From positions 1 to 48,516 of the forward strand of contig NZ_BALG01000037.1 in NCBI RefSeq assembly GCF_000315235.1: DNA of 48,516 nt, in the 5' to 3' direction. The notes beneath the pieces were generated by a model. It saw nothing but the letters and a program-made list of their open reading frames with translations. It was not told the DNA's origin and did no database searches. Below are positions 16,063 through 25,155 of this stretch, one piece after another. This DNA is from Paenibacillus popilliae ATCC 14706 (GTDB taxonomy: Bacteria; Bacillota; Bacilli; Paenibacillales; Paenibacillaceae). The translations under genes and the position numbers were made by a program. The first letter of the stretch is position 1, and the number at the start of each line of letters is the position of its first letter.

Positions 16063-17751
16063 ATGCAAGAACCTTGGTGGAAAAGAGCGGCCGTATATCA
16101 AATCTATCCGAAAAGTTTTCTAGATACGACAGGCAACGGGATTGGCGATATTAACGGGATTATAGCCAAATTGGATTATCTTCGCGAACTTGGCGTGGAT
16201 GTGATCTGGTTAACCCCGATGTATGCGTCGCCAGAAAAAGATAATGGCTATGATATTAGCGATTATTATGCGATTAACCCGCAGTATGGAACGATGGAGG
16301 ACTTCGACAAGCTCGTAGACGAAGCTCACCGCAGAGGGATAAAGGTGATCATGGACATTGTGGTGAACCACACTTCAACGGAGCATTCGTGGTTCCGGCA
16401 GTCGCGCGCTTCCCTCGATAACCCTTATCGGGATTACTATATATGGAAGGAGCCGCAAGACGGCAAGGAACCGAACAATTGGTTATCGAAGTTCGGCGGG
16501 AGCGCCTGGGCATACGATGAGACGACGAAGCAGTATTATTTGCATCTCTTTGATGTTACGCAGGCGGATCTCAATTGGGAGAACACCGCAGTGCGCCAGG
16601 AAGTATATCGGATGATGAAATTTTGGCTTGACAAAGGTGTCGACGGCTTCCGCTTGGATGTCATAAATTTGATTTCAAAAGATCAAAATTTCCCGAACGA
16701 CAACGGTGAGCATGCACAGGCGGATGGCCGCCCATTTTATACGGACGGACCTCGCATTCATGAGTATTTGCATGAATTGAACCGGGAAGTACTCGCCCGT
16801 CACGACACGATAACGGTCGGGGAGATGTCTTCCACTTCGATCGAGGAATGCATCAAGTATACGAATCCCGAGCGGCAGGAATTAAATATGACCTTTAACT
16901 TCCACCATCTCAAGGTCGATTACCCGAATGGCGAAAAATGGGCGCAAGCTGATTTCGATTTTATCCAATTGAAGCAAATCCTGTCGGAGTGGCAAACGCG
17001 AATGCATGCGGGCGGAGGCTGGAACGCACTATTCTGGTGCAATCATGATCAGCCGCGCATCGTGTCAAGATTCGGCGACAGCGGCAAGTATCGCGTAGAA
17101 GCCGCGAAAATGCTGGGAACAACGATTCACATGATGCAAGGGACGCCTTTTATCTACCAGGGCGAAGAAATCGGAATGACGAATCCGGAATTCAATCATC
17201 TTGCGGATTACCGTGATGTCGAATCGCTAAATATGTACAACATCTTGCGGGAACAGGGCAAAAACCAGGATACGATCATGGATATATTAAGGCGGAAATC
17301 CCGCGATAATGCGAGAACGCCGATGCAATGGAATCACAGCGCCCACGGTGGATTCACGAAGGGCACGCCTTGGATTCAAGCAGCTCCGAATTATCCGGAC
17401 ATCAACGTAGACGCTGCGTTGCAAGATCGGGATTCGATTTTTTATTATTATCAAAAACTAATCCAATTGCGCAAACAATATGACATTATCAACTACGGAG
17501 ATTATCGGCTGCTTCTGCCGGACCATGAACGGATATTTGCCTATGCACGCCGATGGCACAATGAGAAGCTTCTTGTCGTTAACAACTTTTATCGCGAGCC
17601 GGTTTCTCTATCAGCCGACGAGATTGATATTTCACCTGAGCACGGGGAAGGCAGCATTTTACTATCCAATTATGCCGATTCACCGCAAGCTTCATGGGCT
17701 CTTCAATTACGGCCTTACGAATCCATCGTTTATTATTGGAGGGAAAAGTAA
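16063..17751 (+). CDS. treA: Alpha,alpha-phosphotrehalase (GH13)
   Basis: The cytoplasmic enzyme splits trehalose-6-phosphate into glucose and glucose-6-phosphate. The 562-residue length is standard. GH13 motifs are all present: DIVVNHTS at 98-105, GFRLDVIN with nucleophile D199, acid/base E254 in TVGEMSS and D329 in CNHDQPR. ATG follows GAGGGGTG. It lies 64 bases after treP with no terminator between, so the two are cotranscribed. Trehalose-6-phosphate hydrolases are distinguished from oligo-1,6-glucosidases mainly by context, and the PTS neighbour decides the call. Confidence 0.95.
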   Translation: MQEPWWKRAAVYQIYPKSFLDTTGNGIGDINGIIAKLDYLRELGVDVIWLTPMYASPEKDNGYDISDYYAINPQYGTMEDFDKLVDEAHRRGIKVIMDIVVNHTSTEHSWFRQSRASLDNPYRDYYIWKEPQDGKEPNNWLSKFGGSAWAYDETTKQYYLHLFDVTQADLNWENTAVRQEVYRMMKFWLDKGVDGFRLDVINLISKDQNFPNDNGEHAQADGRPFYTDGPRIHEYLHELNREVLARHDTITVGEMSSTSIEECIKYTNPERQELNMTFNFHHLKVDYPNGEKWAQADFDFIQLKQILSEWQTRMHAGGGWNALFWCNHDQPRIVSRFGDSGKYRVEAAKMLGTTIHMMQGTPFIYQGEEIGMTNPEFNHLADYRDVESLNMYNILREQGKNQDTIMDILRRKSRDNARTPMQWNHSAHGGFTKGTPWIQAAPNYPDINVDAALQDRDSIFYYYQKLIQLRKQYDIINYGDYRLLLPDHERIFAYARRWHNEKLLVVNNFYREPVSLSADEIDISPEHGEGSILLSNYADSPQASWALQLRPYESIVYYWREK

Positions 17752-17814
17752 GACCAACCCGAAGCTAGATTTGCTTATATAGGACGCAAACCGATAGCTC
17801 AAGCACGTAATCTA

Positions 17815-17842
17815 TTGACGAATGGGATAAATAGGGTATAAT
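17815..17842 (+). promoter_or_regulatory. Internal sigma-A promoter for treR
   Basis: TTGACG and a perfect TATAAT are 16 bases apart, 37 bases before the treR start. No TTGTATATACAA site overlaps, so treR may also be expressed without trehalose. Confidence 0.75.
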
Positions 17843-17878
17843 GATGCATATGCTATTTGGGAAATGGTGGTAAATGGA

Positions 17879-18616
17879 ATGAAGGGTAATAAATTTTCCG
17901 GGATTTATTATGATCTCGTCCAAAAAATTCAATCAGGTGAAATGAAATCCAACCATTTGCTGCCTTCGGAGCATGAATTAGCCAAGATATATGATGCTTC
18001 CCGTGAGACGATTCGCAAGGCTCTGAACCAATTGTCGCAAAACGGCTATATCCACAAGGTAAGAGGAAAAGGCTCTGTCGTCCTGGATATCGAGAAATTC
18101 AATTTTCCTATTTCGGGGTTGGTCAGCTTCAAGGAGATCGCCACCCTGTCAAGGAAGGAATGGCGTACGATTGTACATGAGCTGGTCCTGGTCAAGCCGG
18201 ATAGCTTTATTCAGAAGCAGCTTAAAATCGATAATAAAACGGATGTATGGAAAATTGTCAGAACGAGAGAAGTTGCCGGCGAGCGAATTATTTTAGATAT
18301 CGATTACGTCAATAAAGAGTTTCTCCCCACGATATCGAAAGATATCGTGGAGCACTCGCTTTACGAGTATTTCGAGTTGCAGTTGGGCTTGATTATCAGC
18401 TTCGCCAAAAAAGAAATCATGGTTGAGCAGGCGACCGAGGCAGATCGGGAATACATGGATTTAGGTGAACACACGTATGTCGTTGTCATCAGGAACCATG
18501 TTTATTTGAATGATGCCGCCTTGTTGCAATATACCGAGTCAAGGCATCGGCCCGATAAATTCAGATTTATTGATTTTGCCAGACGTGAAAAGATTGGTTT
18601 GCCGTTCATGGCCTAA
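17879..18616 (+). CDS. treR: Trehalose operon repressor TreR (GntR family)
   Basis: Residues 1-70 are a GntR winged helix (KFSGIYYDLVQKIQSGEM, LPSEHELAKIYDASRETIRKALNQL), and the rest is the UTRA ligand-binding domain (DIDYVNKEFLPTI ... ESRHRPDKFRFIDFARR). TreR binds TTGTATATACAA and releases it with trehalose-6-phosphate. I choose ATG 17879 (MKGNKFSG), which has GGTGG eight bases upstream and matches the family N-terminus; an in-frame ATG at 17864 would add five residues. It ends the tre cluster and has its own promoter. Confidence 0.93.
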   Translation: MKGNKFSGIYYDLVQKIQSGEMKSNHLLPSEHELAKIYDASRETIRKALNQLSQNGYIHKVRGKGSVVLDIEKFNFPISGLVSFKEIATLSRKEWRTIVHELVLVKPDSFIQKQLKIDNKTDVWKIVRTREVAGERIILDIDYVNKEFLPTISKDIVEHSLYEYFELQLGLIISFAKKEIMVEQATEADREYMDLGEHTYVVVIRNHVYLNDAALLQYTESRHRPDKFRFIDFARREKIGLPFMA

Positions 18617-18618
18617 GC

Positions 18619-18684
18619 AGAGAAGAGGGAATGACTGCGGCAGCGCTGATGCGCTTGCTCCGGCCGAATCCTTCTTCTCTTTTT
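18619..18684. terminator. Terminator after treR, shared with the convergent ldt gene
   Basis: AGAGAAGAGGGA (18619-18630) pairs with TCCTTCTTCTCT (18669-18680) with one wobble, and five T residues follow. The long interior contains a GC-rich second hairpin. It overlaps the stop of the minus-strand transpeptidase. Confidence 0.75.
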
Positions 18685-19408
18685 ACTCGTACAGCCCTAA
18701 TTCCTCATATACTCGAATGGTTACGACACCGTCCAGGGGCAACTGCCTGTCGCGCTGGAACCGCTTGAGCGCATAGGTCGTATCCGCGCGGAACTTCCCG
18801 TTGCAGACGCCCTTGAAGTAGCCCGCGCTTTTCAACCGGGACTGGATCAACTGCACCTCTCCGCCTACGTCGCCTTCGGCAACGATTCTCGGATCATGCT
18901 TCAGCCCGCCCAACACATGCCCGTGAATCGTCACCTTCGTGCCGACCGGTACGAGCTCGAACAGCTCGATGACATCCCGATTGCGCATCCGGACGCAGCC
19001 ATGGCTTAGATGCTGCCCGATGGAATAAGGCTTGTTCGTCCCGTGAATGCCGTAATAACCCCACGGGACATTTAATCCGAGCCAGCGGGGACCAAAGGAA
19101 GGGCCCCAATCCTTTCCTTTATATATGATCTTGTATTCTCCGATAGGGGTGGGAGTTGCGGGATTGCCGACGGCGACGGTATACGTCTTGAATCTTTCAC
19201 CCTGTGCCCGTACGATCAGCTTATGACGTTCCGGATAAATGTCTATCGAATACAAGCCTTGGTTGGCGACAATCGGAAGCGGATCCTCCGGCAGAGAGGA
19301 ATCCGCATAAGCAAAAATATGATGTATCCCCAGATCCAGACTTAGCAGGACGATCACCGTGGCAATCATAAGTACCGGGTATCGATAGCTTGGTATAAAA
19401 TACTTCAT
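18683..19408 (-). CDS. L,D-transpeptidase (YkuD) with peptidoglycan-binding domain
   Basis: The 241-residue protein starts at ATG 19408 after GGTGGAGG (a GTG four codons earlier overlaps that site). Residues 12-36 form an N-terminal membrane anchor or signal. The YkuD catalytic domain spans about 52-165, with H122 in GIHGT and the catalytic C138 in [12 protein letters not shown]_binding_1 domain occupies about 180-241 ([17 protein letters not shown]...TTYALKRFQ). It should form 3-3 peptidoglycan cross-links or attach proteins to the wall, possibly in spore cortex. It is monocistronic; the 284 bases upstream (19409-19692) hold no gene that I can see. Confidence 0.93.
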   Translation of the reverse strand: MKYFIPSYRYPVLMIATVIVLLSLDLGIHHIFAYADSSLPEDPLPIVANQGLYSIDIYPERHKLIVRAQGERFKTYTVAVGNPATPTPIGEYKIIYKGKDWGPSFGPRWLGLNVPWGYYGIHGTNKPYSIGQHLSHGCVRMRNRDVIELFELVPVGTKVTIHGHVLGGLKHDPRIVAEGDVGGEVQLIQSRLKSAGYFKGVCNGKFRADTTYALKRFQRDRQLPLDGVVTIRVYEELGLYE

Positions 19409-19692
19409 TTCTGCCTCCACCGCATCAACTCATCCAAGTCGTTGGACGTAGTGTATCCAAATGTTTCACTTTCATTCAGCCGGCAACCATTCACTGTGCA
19501 AGAGGTCTGTTGACCTTTCTGGTTGAGTGAATAGTTTGCAGGAAAATGGGTCTTCTAGCGGGCCTCTGACGGGTTTTCTGGTAGTGTGGATGTGAAAAAG
19601 ATAATGTTAAACATGGCGAGTGTCCAAAGGGTTGTTGGAATATCTTTTCCATGGTAAAATAAGTTATACTTACAAGCAGGGAGGTGAGTAAG

Positions 19693-19970
19693 ATGAAATT
19701 AAAAAAATTTTTGGTGCGAGTGTATTAATTGTTTCGATTATGATTCCACAGTCAGCATTTGCTACTCCTAAGAACATCGAAAAAATTGAAAATGGCATTC
19801 TTGTATGGGATGATGATCATCTTGTTGAAATAAAAAAAGGAACCAAAAAGTATGATGAAATAATGAAAAATGTTGAAGATGCTATAGAAGAATTCATTCC
19901 AACCCTGTCAGAAATCAAAAAAATAGATGATCTTCTCGAAAATATAGAAAAGTTACTTGATGACATGTAA
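19693..19970 (+). pseudogene. Small secreted protein with a frameshift inside the signal peptide
   Basis: GGGAGGTGAG precedes ATG 19693, which opens MKLKKF and then runs to a stop at TAA after 11 codons. Shifting frame within the A7T5 run (about 19701-19712) restores GASVLIVSIMIPQSAFATPKN, a normal signal peptide, followed by about 66 acidic, Lys/Glu/Asp-rich residues (KKGTKKYDEIMKNVED, LLENIEKLLDDM) ending at 19970. The gene is otherwise intact with its own terminator. The shift may be a real inactivation, slipped-strand phase variation or a sequencing error. Function unknown. Confidence 0.7.
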
Positions 19971-19977
19971 TTAAAAT

Positions 19978-20018
19978 AAAAAGTGATGACCTTTTTTTAC
20001 CTATGGCCATCACTTTTT
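19978..20018 (+). terminator. Terminator of the small secreted protein gene
   Basis: AAAAAGTGATGACC and GGCCATCACTTTTT pair with one mismatch, and the 3' arm runs into TTTTTATTTTA. The A-rich start may let it work on both strands. Confidence 0.85.
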
Positions 20019-20029
20019 ATTTTACCCGC

Positions 20030-20100
20030 GTGCCCAGCTAAGCACGCAGCATCTAACCGGTGAGAGTCCGGTCACGGAGGGGCCAAGCTCCCGTTTAGCA
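20030..20100 (+). other. Structured sequence, possibly a group II intron 5' remnant
   Basis: The stretch contains CTAACCGGTGAGAGTCCGGTCAC, whose CCGG-TGAGAGT-CCGG hairpin resembles domain I pieces of bacterial group II introns, followed by GGAGGGGCCAAGCTCC. No reverse transcriptase lies nearby. The identification is from recall of the motif only. Confidence 0.2.
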
Positions 20101-20107
20101 GCATACC

Positions 20108-20493
20108 GTGTATTTTGTTACGGCGCATGACCTGGTGCAGACGCCGCAGTCGGCCCATCTAACAAATACGATCAAACCCAAGATCAAGATGTTCATCAAG
20201 CCGGACCTGCTTATTATCGACGAAATCGGGAGATGGACGAGACGGCTGCACACTTCTTCTTCCAGATTGGTTCGGAGCGCTATGAGCGCAGCTCCATTAT
20301 GCTCACGTTCAACAAGACATTTGGTGCTTGGAGCGATATCTTTGGTGACACGGTGCTGGCGACGGCCATTCTCGACCGCCTCCTTCACCACTCCAGCACC
20401 GTCAACATCAAGGGAGAGAGCTATCGCATCAAGGAAAAGAAAAAAGCTGGGTTTTTCCGCTCTGAACCGACAGGAGAAGCTGAAGCCGACTGA
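20108..20493 (+). pseudogene. istB: IS21-family IstB ATPase remnant
   Basis: The first frame reads VYFVTAHDLVQ and KPDLLIIDEIG (Walker B); after a short deletion the next frame gives MDETAAHFFFQI, ERYERSSIMLTFNKTFGAW, FGDTVLATAILDRLLHHSSTVNIKGESYR, the C-terminal half of IstB. The N-terminal Walker A region and the IstA transposase are missing. The following 130 bases up to about 20620 may be the element's right end, but no terminal repeats could be matched. Dead fragment. Confidence 0.85.
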
Positions 20494-20632
20494 TGATTTC
20501 GGGGAATTTTCATCCGATATTGACTGTCGTTTCTAATGTTTTCGGACATTCGAATTTGAGAGGAATTATTTACATTAAGTACAATACATTCGAGCAGAGG
20601 TTTCAGACAAAACTATTACTTCAGTTCTAATA

Positions 20633-20684
20633 CGGTCTACTTGACAGGAGCAAGATCACACCCCCGTCAAGTAGACCGCTTTTT
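20633..20684. terminator. Strong 13-bp hairpin terminator
   Basis: CGGTCTACTTGAC (20633-20645) pairs perfectly with GTCAAGTAGACCG (20666-20678), followed by CTTTTT on the plus strand. It lies just after the stop of the minus-strand GH18 gene and may end that transcript as well; it could also belong to the IS end. Confidence 0.7.
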
Positions 20685-20693
20685 GGGAAATAT

Positions 20694-21674
20694 TTAGTTA
20701 TTTTTCAAGACATCAATTAATCTTTTTGTCCAACTAAAGTCTGTTTTAGTTATTGTATCATCTCTGTATTGCTTTCCATCTCTATCGATGGCATACACAA
20801 ACATTCCTCCCTTAGGACCAGCTTGCGGTTGCCACACAGCATAATTGTATGCTCTACTTGTTTCAAATGGTTCCTGAGTATCACCCCAGTTTGTTGGATC
20901 TTGTTCTTCAGGAAAAGATATCCCCGGAAGAAATTGATTAGGGGAGATCGTATCTTTATAAGTTGCCCATGTTTGATCTAGTCTACTAGGGTTTCTTCCA
21001 TAGGCTTGTAGAAATAAATAATCACAAAATGGTGCTACTTCTTTGAATAGAGCATGATTGTCTTTGTTTGTATCATAGATAAGCAGCTTGCCACTATTCG
21101 ATATTGGTCCTAACTGTTTAGATAGAGCTTCAAAAACACCAACAGCTTTTGTGTGTTGTTCTTGAGTTAAGTTTGCCTCCATGTCAATATCTAATCCATC
21201 TAAATTGTAGGGAGTTACGTATTGATCTAGTAAGGATTGCGCATAATCATCATATTCTTTGGATGTGGGCATCTTCCCATTACTAGGAATGTTATATAGC
21301 TCACGTATATCTATAGTTCGTATCACTTTGGTTTGACGTTCGTGTAAAGCAGGCACATAAGTATCTCGAAGCGTGTCCCAAAAAAGTTGTTGATCTGTAC
21401 CTGGTTCTACATAGTGGAAGACGGATACGACATCGACTCCTTCAGGAATGTCTGTCATAGCTGTCACATTAGGGTATGGTAGACTTGAATTTGCATCATG
21501 AGGCATGGTTACGTCACGCCATGTTCTATAGTATGCCATCATTACAGGAGCTTTTTGAGTTTCCGTTAACTCCTTTACGGAAGAAGATAAAGGACTAGCT
21601 GTAACAATTGAGCCACTTAGTAAAGACAAAATTAAAATTGTCGACAAGATTAATAATATTGACTTTTTCTTCAT
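20694..21674 (-). CDS. Secreted GH18 endo-beta-N-acetylglucosaminidase
   Basis: The enzyme should release N-glycans from glycoproteins by cutting between the two core GlcNAc residues. Residues 1-26 are a signal peptide (SILLILSTILILSLLSGSIVTA). The GH18 motif DGLDIDME is at 159-166, with E166 as the proton donor and D164 assisting. Other ENGase-like segments are MAYYRTWRD (46-54), VVSVFHYVEPG and FLQAYGRN. The 326-residue length fits single-domain Endo H/Endo F-type enzymes. ATG follows AAGGAG. It is monocistronic, AT-rich relative to core genes, flanked by IS21 and IS110 debris, and has a cre site upstream: probably acquired and catabolite controlled. Confidence 0.85.
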   Translation of the reverse strand: MKKKSILLILSTILILSLLSGSIVTASPLSSSVKELTETQKAPVMMAYYRTWRDVTMPHDANSSLPYPNVTAMTDIPEGVDVVSVFHYVEPGTDQQLFWDTLRDTYVPALHERQTKVIRTIDIRELYNIPSNGKMPTSKEYDDYAQSLLDQYVTPYNLDGLDIDMEANLTQEQHTKAVGVFEALSKQLGPISNSGKLLIYDTNKDNHALFKEVAPFCDYLFLQAYGRNPSRLDQTWATYKDTISPNQFLPGISFPEEQDPTNWGDTQEPFETSRAYNYAVWQPQAGPKGGMFVYAIDRDGKQYRDDTITKTDFSWTKRLIDVLKNN

Positions 21675-21772
21675 AAAAGATAACTCCTTCCTTAAATATT
21701 AATAGTTGGGATAATAAAGTAAATAGAATTGTTCCGTGCTTGACAAATCGCACAAACGCCTGTCCCAGGAAT

Positions 21773-21786
21773 AGAAAACGCTTACA
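21773..21786. promoter_or_regulatory. Catabolite-responsive element (cre) upstream of the GH18 gene
   Basis: Read on the minus strand, TGTAAGCGTTTTCT matches the CcpA consensus TGWAANCGNTNWCA at all but the last base. It lies about 100 bases before the GH18 start, upstream of a TTGTCA (21746-21741) that could be the -35 box. This position allows activation or mild repression by CcpA. Confidence 0.6.
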
Positions 21787-21940
21787 ATTTTTTGGGGTCT
21801 ATCTTTAAACCGACTACAATTTCCTCTTTCCAGTTACGCATCGTGTTGAGTGCCTTGTGAACGACGGCATCGTGCTCCATTCGTTCTCCTTGCTCAAACC
21901 ATGCTCTCATCTGGATTTAGACTTTAGGATAAGCCTTGGC
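21782..21940 (-). pseudogene. Probable transposase C-terminal remnant
   Basis: From ATG 21880 the frame gives MEHDAVVHKALNTMRNW, KEEIVVGLKIDPKKL, stop; upstream residues in the same strand (MRAWFEQGER) continue it. The pattern of Trp-spaced helices resembles ISL3-like transposase ends, but the match is weak. Another open piece at 22024-22128 (minus; SGVPLTYLTHKGAGIYAKPI) looks protein-like but has no start. Otherwise 21675-22160 holds no intact gene. Confidence 0.3.
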
Positions 21941-22453
21941 TTGTGGCGCCAGCTTGCGCTATACTTCATCCTAAATTAGGAACCATTTAAAACCTCCTCG
22001 AATAATTATTCATGTATTGCTTTTTGAATCACTCTCGATTGGCTTGGCGTAAATTCCTGCGCCCTTATGAGTCAAGTACGTCAATGGAACGCCACTTTTT
22101 CTCGTTATATTAAGGGCTTATTCAGTATAACGGCCAGAAAAACAAGAAATTAATAGGTATAATTGACTAATAATCATTTGCGAAAAATTAATAAGATGAT
22201 CCTGAAGTTTAACGTCAAGATCAGACCCTGCACTTGTTCATCAACTTTAGACAAGGAACGACAGACATTCTCCTGTCCCTTGTGCGAAGTAGCTTGGCTT
22301 GCAACCCTAAAAAAGGATTGGCGGCGTTACTTATGCCCAGTCCGGGCGGTAGCGAGGCTGCTGGGGCAAAGGTAACGTGGGGATCAAAGGAACGAAGGGT
22401 TGAAATAAGTAAAGCTTAATTTGTAATAAGGTTGTGCCGATTATCGGCATATG

Positions 22454-22487
22454 AAAAAAAGAGCCGTGGATCGCTCCTGCGGCTCTT
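22454..22487 (-). terminator. Minus-strand terminator without an obvious gene
   Basis: Read on the minus strand, AAGAGCCG and CGGCTCTT enclose a 13-base loop and are followed by seven T residues. No convincing minus-strand gene ends here; the 22500-22827 region is AT-rich and shows nothing that I can support, so it may be left over from a deleted gene. Confidence 0.6.
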
Positions 22488-22827
22488 ACCTTGAAAAAGA
22501 GAAATTATTAGTGCGTCCACCTGAATGTCTGCTTCACCCTGCTTGCTTACGGCACTTTAATGAAAAAACCGCATCATCATTCCATTAGATCACGAGAAGG
22601 AGGACATAACTTATTCTTCAGAAAATCGTGTCTTGACAATGGGGAGCATTACATGGAGAGGGTAAGTAGTTTCTAGAGTGAAAGTATGCTTTCTTTTTAT
22701 AGGAAATTGATAAAAAAGGATAAGTTTAAAATATATACTAAAAATCATATAGACATATATTGTTACTAAATGATATACTTTTTTTAGTCCAAAAAAAGGA
22801 ATGCCCCTCCGCACCCTCTATAAATCG

Positions 22828-22958
22828 TAATTTATTGTAAAAAAGGAGCCATCCTGTAGTGAATGAATACGAGGTTTGAACAAAAAGAGCGTCTCCTGTA
22901 TGCTGGGTCAAGAAGGCGAACCTATATTCATGCCCTAATGAAAAGGAGGACGCTCAAT
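22828..22958 (+). ncRNA. IS110 left-end noncoding region (bridge-RNA candidate, remnant)
   Basis: The roughly 130 bases before the IS110 recombinase start match the place where IS110-family elements encode their bridge RNA. GAGCGTCTCCT (about 22887-22897) can pair with AGGAGGACGCTC (22945-22956), a long hairpin that would also cover the recombinase ribosome site. The downstream recombinase is broken, so this is at best a relic. Boundaries are guesses. Confidence 0.3.
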
Positions 22959-23351
22959 ATGAAACAATCTGAGAAGCAGAACAACGAATTCAACAAATTA
23001 CCGAATTAACCCTCGTAGCAGCCGACATCGCTAAGAAAACTCATATATCTCAAACCGTCCATTACCGCGGAATCGAACTCGGTAAAGACCGTGTACTCGG
23101 TAATCATCATCTAGGTCTACCGAAACTTGTAACGTGGATGAAGGAGCTTCAGCGACAATGCCTACAAGACAGAGAGCGTCTTGAGGATCGTGCCCACCAG
23201 GCACTACTGGCTCCCGCTGGCCGAATTTCTTCATCGAGAGGGCGTTAAAGTCGTCGTTGTGAATCCGCATCACGTCAACAAGAGCAAGGAGCTTGAGGAC
23301 AACTCACCGACCCGTATTTATGCGGAGCTCCATATCTCGAATATGCGGTTG
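22959..23351 (+). pseudogene. IS110-family transposase (DEDD recombinase), N-terminal remnant
   Basis: ATG 22959 after AAGGAGGAC opens MKQSEKQ, then a frameshift leads to RIQQITELTLVAADIAKKTH with the first catalytic Asp, HYRGIELGKDRV and LPKLVTWMKELQ. A second shift near 23185 leads to HYWLPLAEFLHREGVKVVVVNPHHVNKSKELEDNSP, the continuation of the RuvC-like DEDD domain. Everything after about residue 130, including the serine-containing C-terminal domain, is missing. Dead fragment. Confidence 0.9.
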
Positions 23352-23400
23352 GTTAAAATCTGAGAATGAGTGAGAGAGCGCGAGAAAACATTTAATTATT

Positions 23401-23956
23401 GTGGGAGTCATTCATCAAATATATTTATATGATCTTATTAAATCACACCATCTAATTGCTGTTTTCTTGTCTACTGCCTGTTCTTCATGTGAGCAAGCAA
23501 TGGAGGCTATGAAGTCTTTTATTAATAAAAACCCCAAAATAACCATTGCAGCATTTATCTTCACAGAACCTACTATATTTGGCATGTTGAAAAGGTACTT
23601 TGATAATTTACTTCTCTTGTTCTATATGGAGAAAGAAATGATGAACGAACAACTTAATGTTAGGATATAACAGCACAATTTTTTTTGGTTATTGCAGGTC
23701 AATTCATGACAAACAAAAAGACACTCCTTAGGTCGAGGTTAGCACAATATGAGAACTATCATATCGATAAATTAATTGCGAATAAGCTTATATCTTTACC
23801 ATTAATTTTTTTTGAAACAACTGAAAATCATAATTTATTGCAACGTATAAACAGTAGTATACTTTCGGTTATCCATGTGATGGTAAGTGTTCTTATTGCA
23901 GTAATCAAAAATATGGAAACTATTTTCTTGCTACGCATCCTAACTATAAACTTGAA
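23401..23956 (+). pseudogene. Thioredoxin-like protein, frameshifted
   Basis: From GTG 23401 the frame gives LIAVFLSTACSSCEQAMEAMKSFI and ITIAAFIFTEP, with a CSSC redox motif at the start of a thioredoxin-like helix, then stops at 23668-23670. A second frame from 23685 (VIAGQFMTNKKTLL ... YHIDKLIANKLI) looks like the rest of the same protein after a frameshift. Cytosolic or membrane-near thioredoxin-like proteins of this kind occur in ribosomal-peptide (RiPP) clusters. No ribosome site is clear. Its 3' end overlaps the mosaic junction described next. Confidence 0.4.
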
Positions 23957-25102
23957 GTGATCTCATTAAAAGATTTTTTATCCCCTGATCAGAATTATTA
24001 CCAATCGCTCGAAAACGCCATAGCATTAGAACAACCGGATGTTCTATCGATCTCTATGGATCATTACGTAATCCTTAGTGAGAGAAGTAAGTTAATGCCC
24101 CTGAATCATTGGATGAAGAGGGATGCATTCGATATAGAGGGAATTACGCCGGCAATTATCGATTCTCTTCAAAATGAAGCGGGGGATTTGAACGGGTTAT
24201 CGCCTGTATTTACGGGTTCTGCTTTGTACATAAATAAAAAAATGGTAGCGGAGAAAGGGATACCCGTTCCAACCGATTCGCTCACATGGGATCAAGTATT
24301 CCATTTGGCTCAACAAGTGAAGCCGGATAATAAGGAAGTCAGACAATATGGATTATATACCAAATACGCAGCCAATCCTTATATGATGGCGCTTTATATT
24401 GGGGAAGGAAGCGGATTGCATTTTTTTAATAACGGAAATAAACATTTCACTATAGATGCGCCAGGATGGGAAAATGTGTTTCAAAATATTGTGGATTGCT
24501 TTCAAGCGCAAGTGTGCTATGACAACCATTCAAAAGCATCGAAACGCTCCATGACAAGAGAAGAGAGCGAAGTAAGAAGCTACCCTTTTCTCGCGGGGAA
24601 TATCGCGCTGGCTGTTGATGATTCAGCGCTGTACAGACTTCTTACAGCAAGTAAAGACAGATATAATGATTTGGAATGGACGGTTGTGCCATCCCCTACA
24701 AGTGCTGAATATCCAACAACGGGGAATGGAATTCGTATGGAAGAAATATTTGCGATTCCTGCCGGAGCTAAGCATGCAGACGATGCTTGGGAACTGGTTA
24801 AATATATATGTGGTGACGATTACGGGAGACTCCTTCCTCAAATCAGCCCTAATGACTTGCCCGCAAGAGAGGCCACAGATGAAGATAGGCTGGCGGAAGT
24901 ATTTTATAAGCTCGACCATATGAATAATAATAGGATCAATGGGTTAAGAAGACTTCCTGATTCGGTTTTGGAAAAAATGAAAGAAGTATCCGCGTGCTAT
25001 ATGGCACATATGTTGGAACAGAACATGCCGGTTCGTGATGCGCTTCATCAGATGCAGCATGCCTTGCAGACTGCCTTGGATAACAGCACAAATCCCGGGT
25101 AA
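23858..25102 (+). pseudogene. Solute-binding protein body fused to a CxxxCxxC-containing fragment
   Basis: The frame is open from 23858 to the stop at 25102. It begins with YTFGYPCDGKCSYCSN, a C-x3-C-x2-C cluster like that of radical SAM enzymes, and then without a stop becomes YGNYFLATHPNYKLEV, the start of the mature part of a family 1 extracellular solute-binding protein (EQPDVLSI, GLSPVFTGSALYINKK, DSLTWDQVFHLAQQ, AGAKHADDAWELVKYI). The signal peptide and lipobox are absent, so it could not work as a binding lipoprotein. The 381-codon ORF from GTG 23957 is what a gene caller would report. Confidence 0.65.
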
Positions 25103-25155
25103 CTGCAGGATTGATCATAACAAGGCGCATCCTATGGCAGCATTACATTCCGCGC

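Noticed and set aside
22163-22419. Two overlapping plus-strand ORFs of 61-70 codons
   Set aside because: No ribosome site, mutually exclusive frames; one has a Cys-rich look (CPLCEVAW) but nothing supports translation.
22611-22814. 67-codon minus-strand ORF
   Set aside because: Hydrophobic by AT-rich composition; start lacks a convincing signal and the terminator at 22454-22487 is too far to assign to it.
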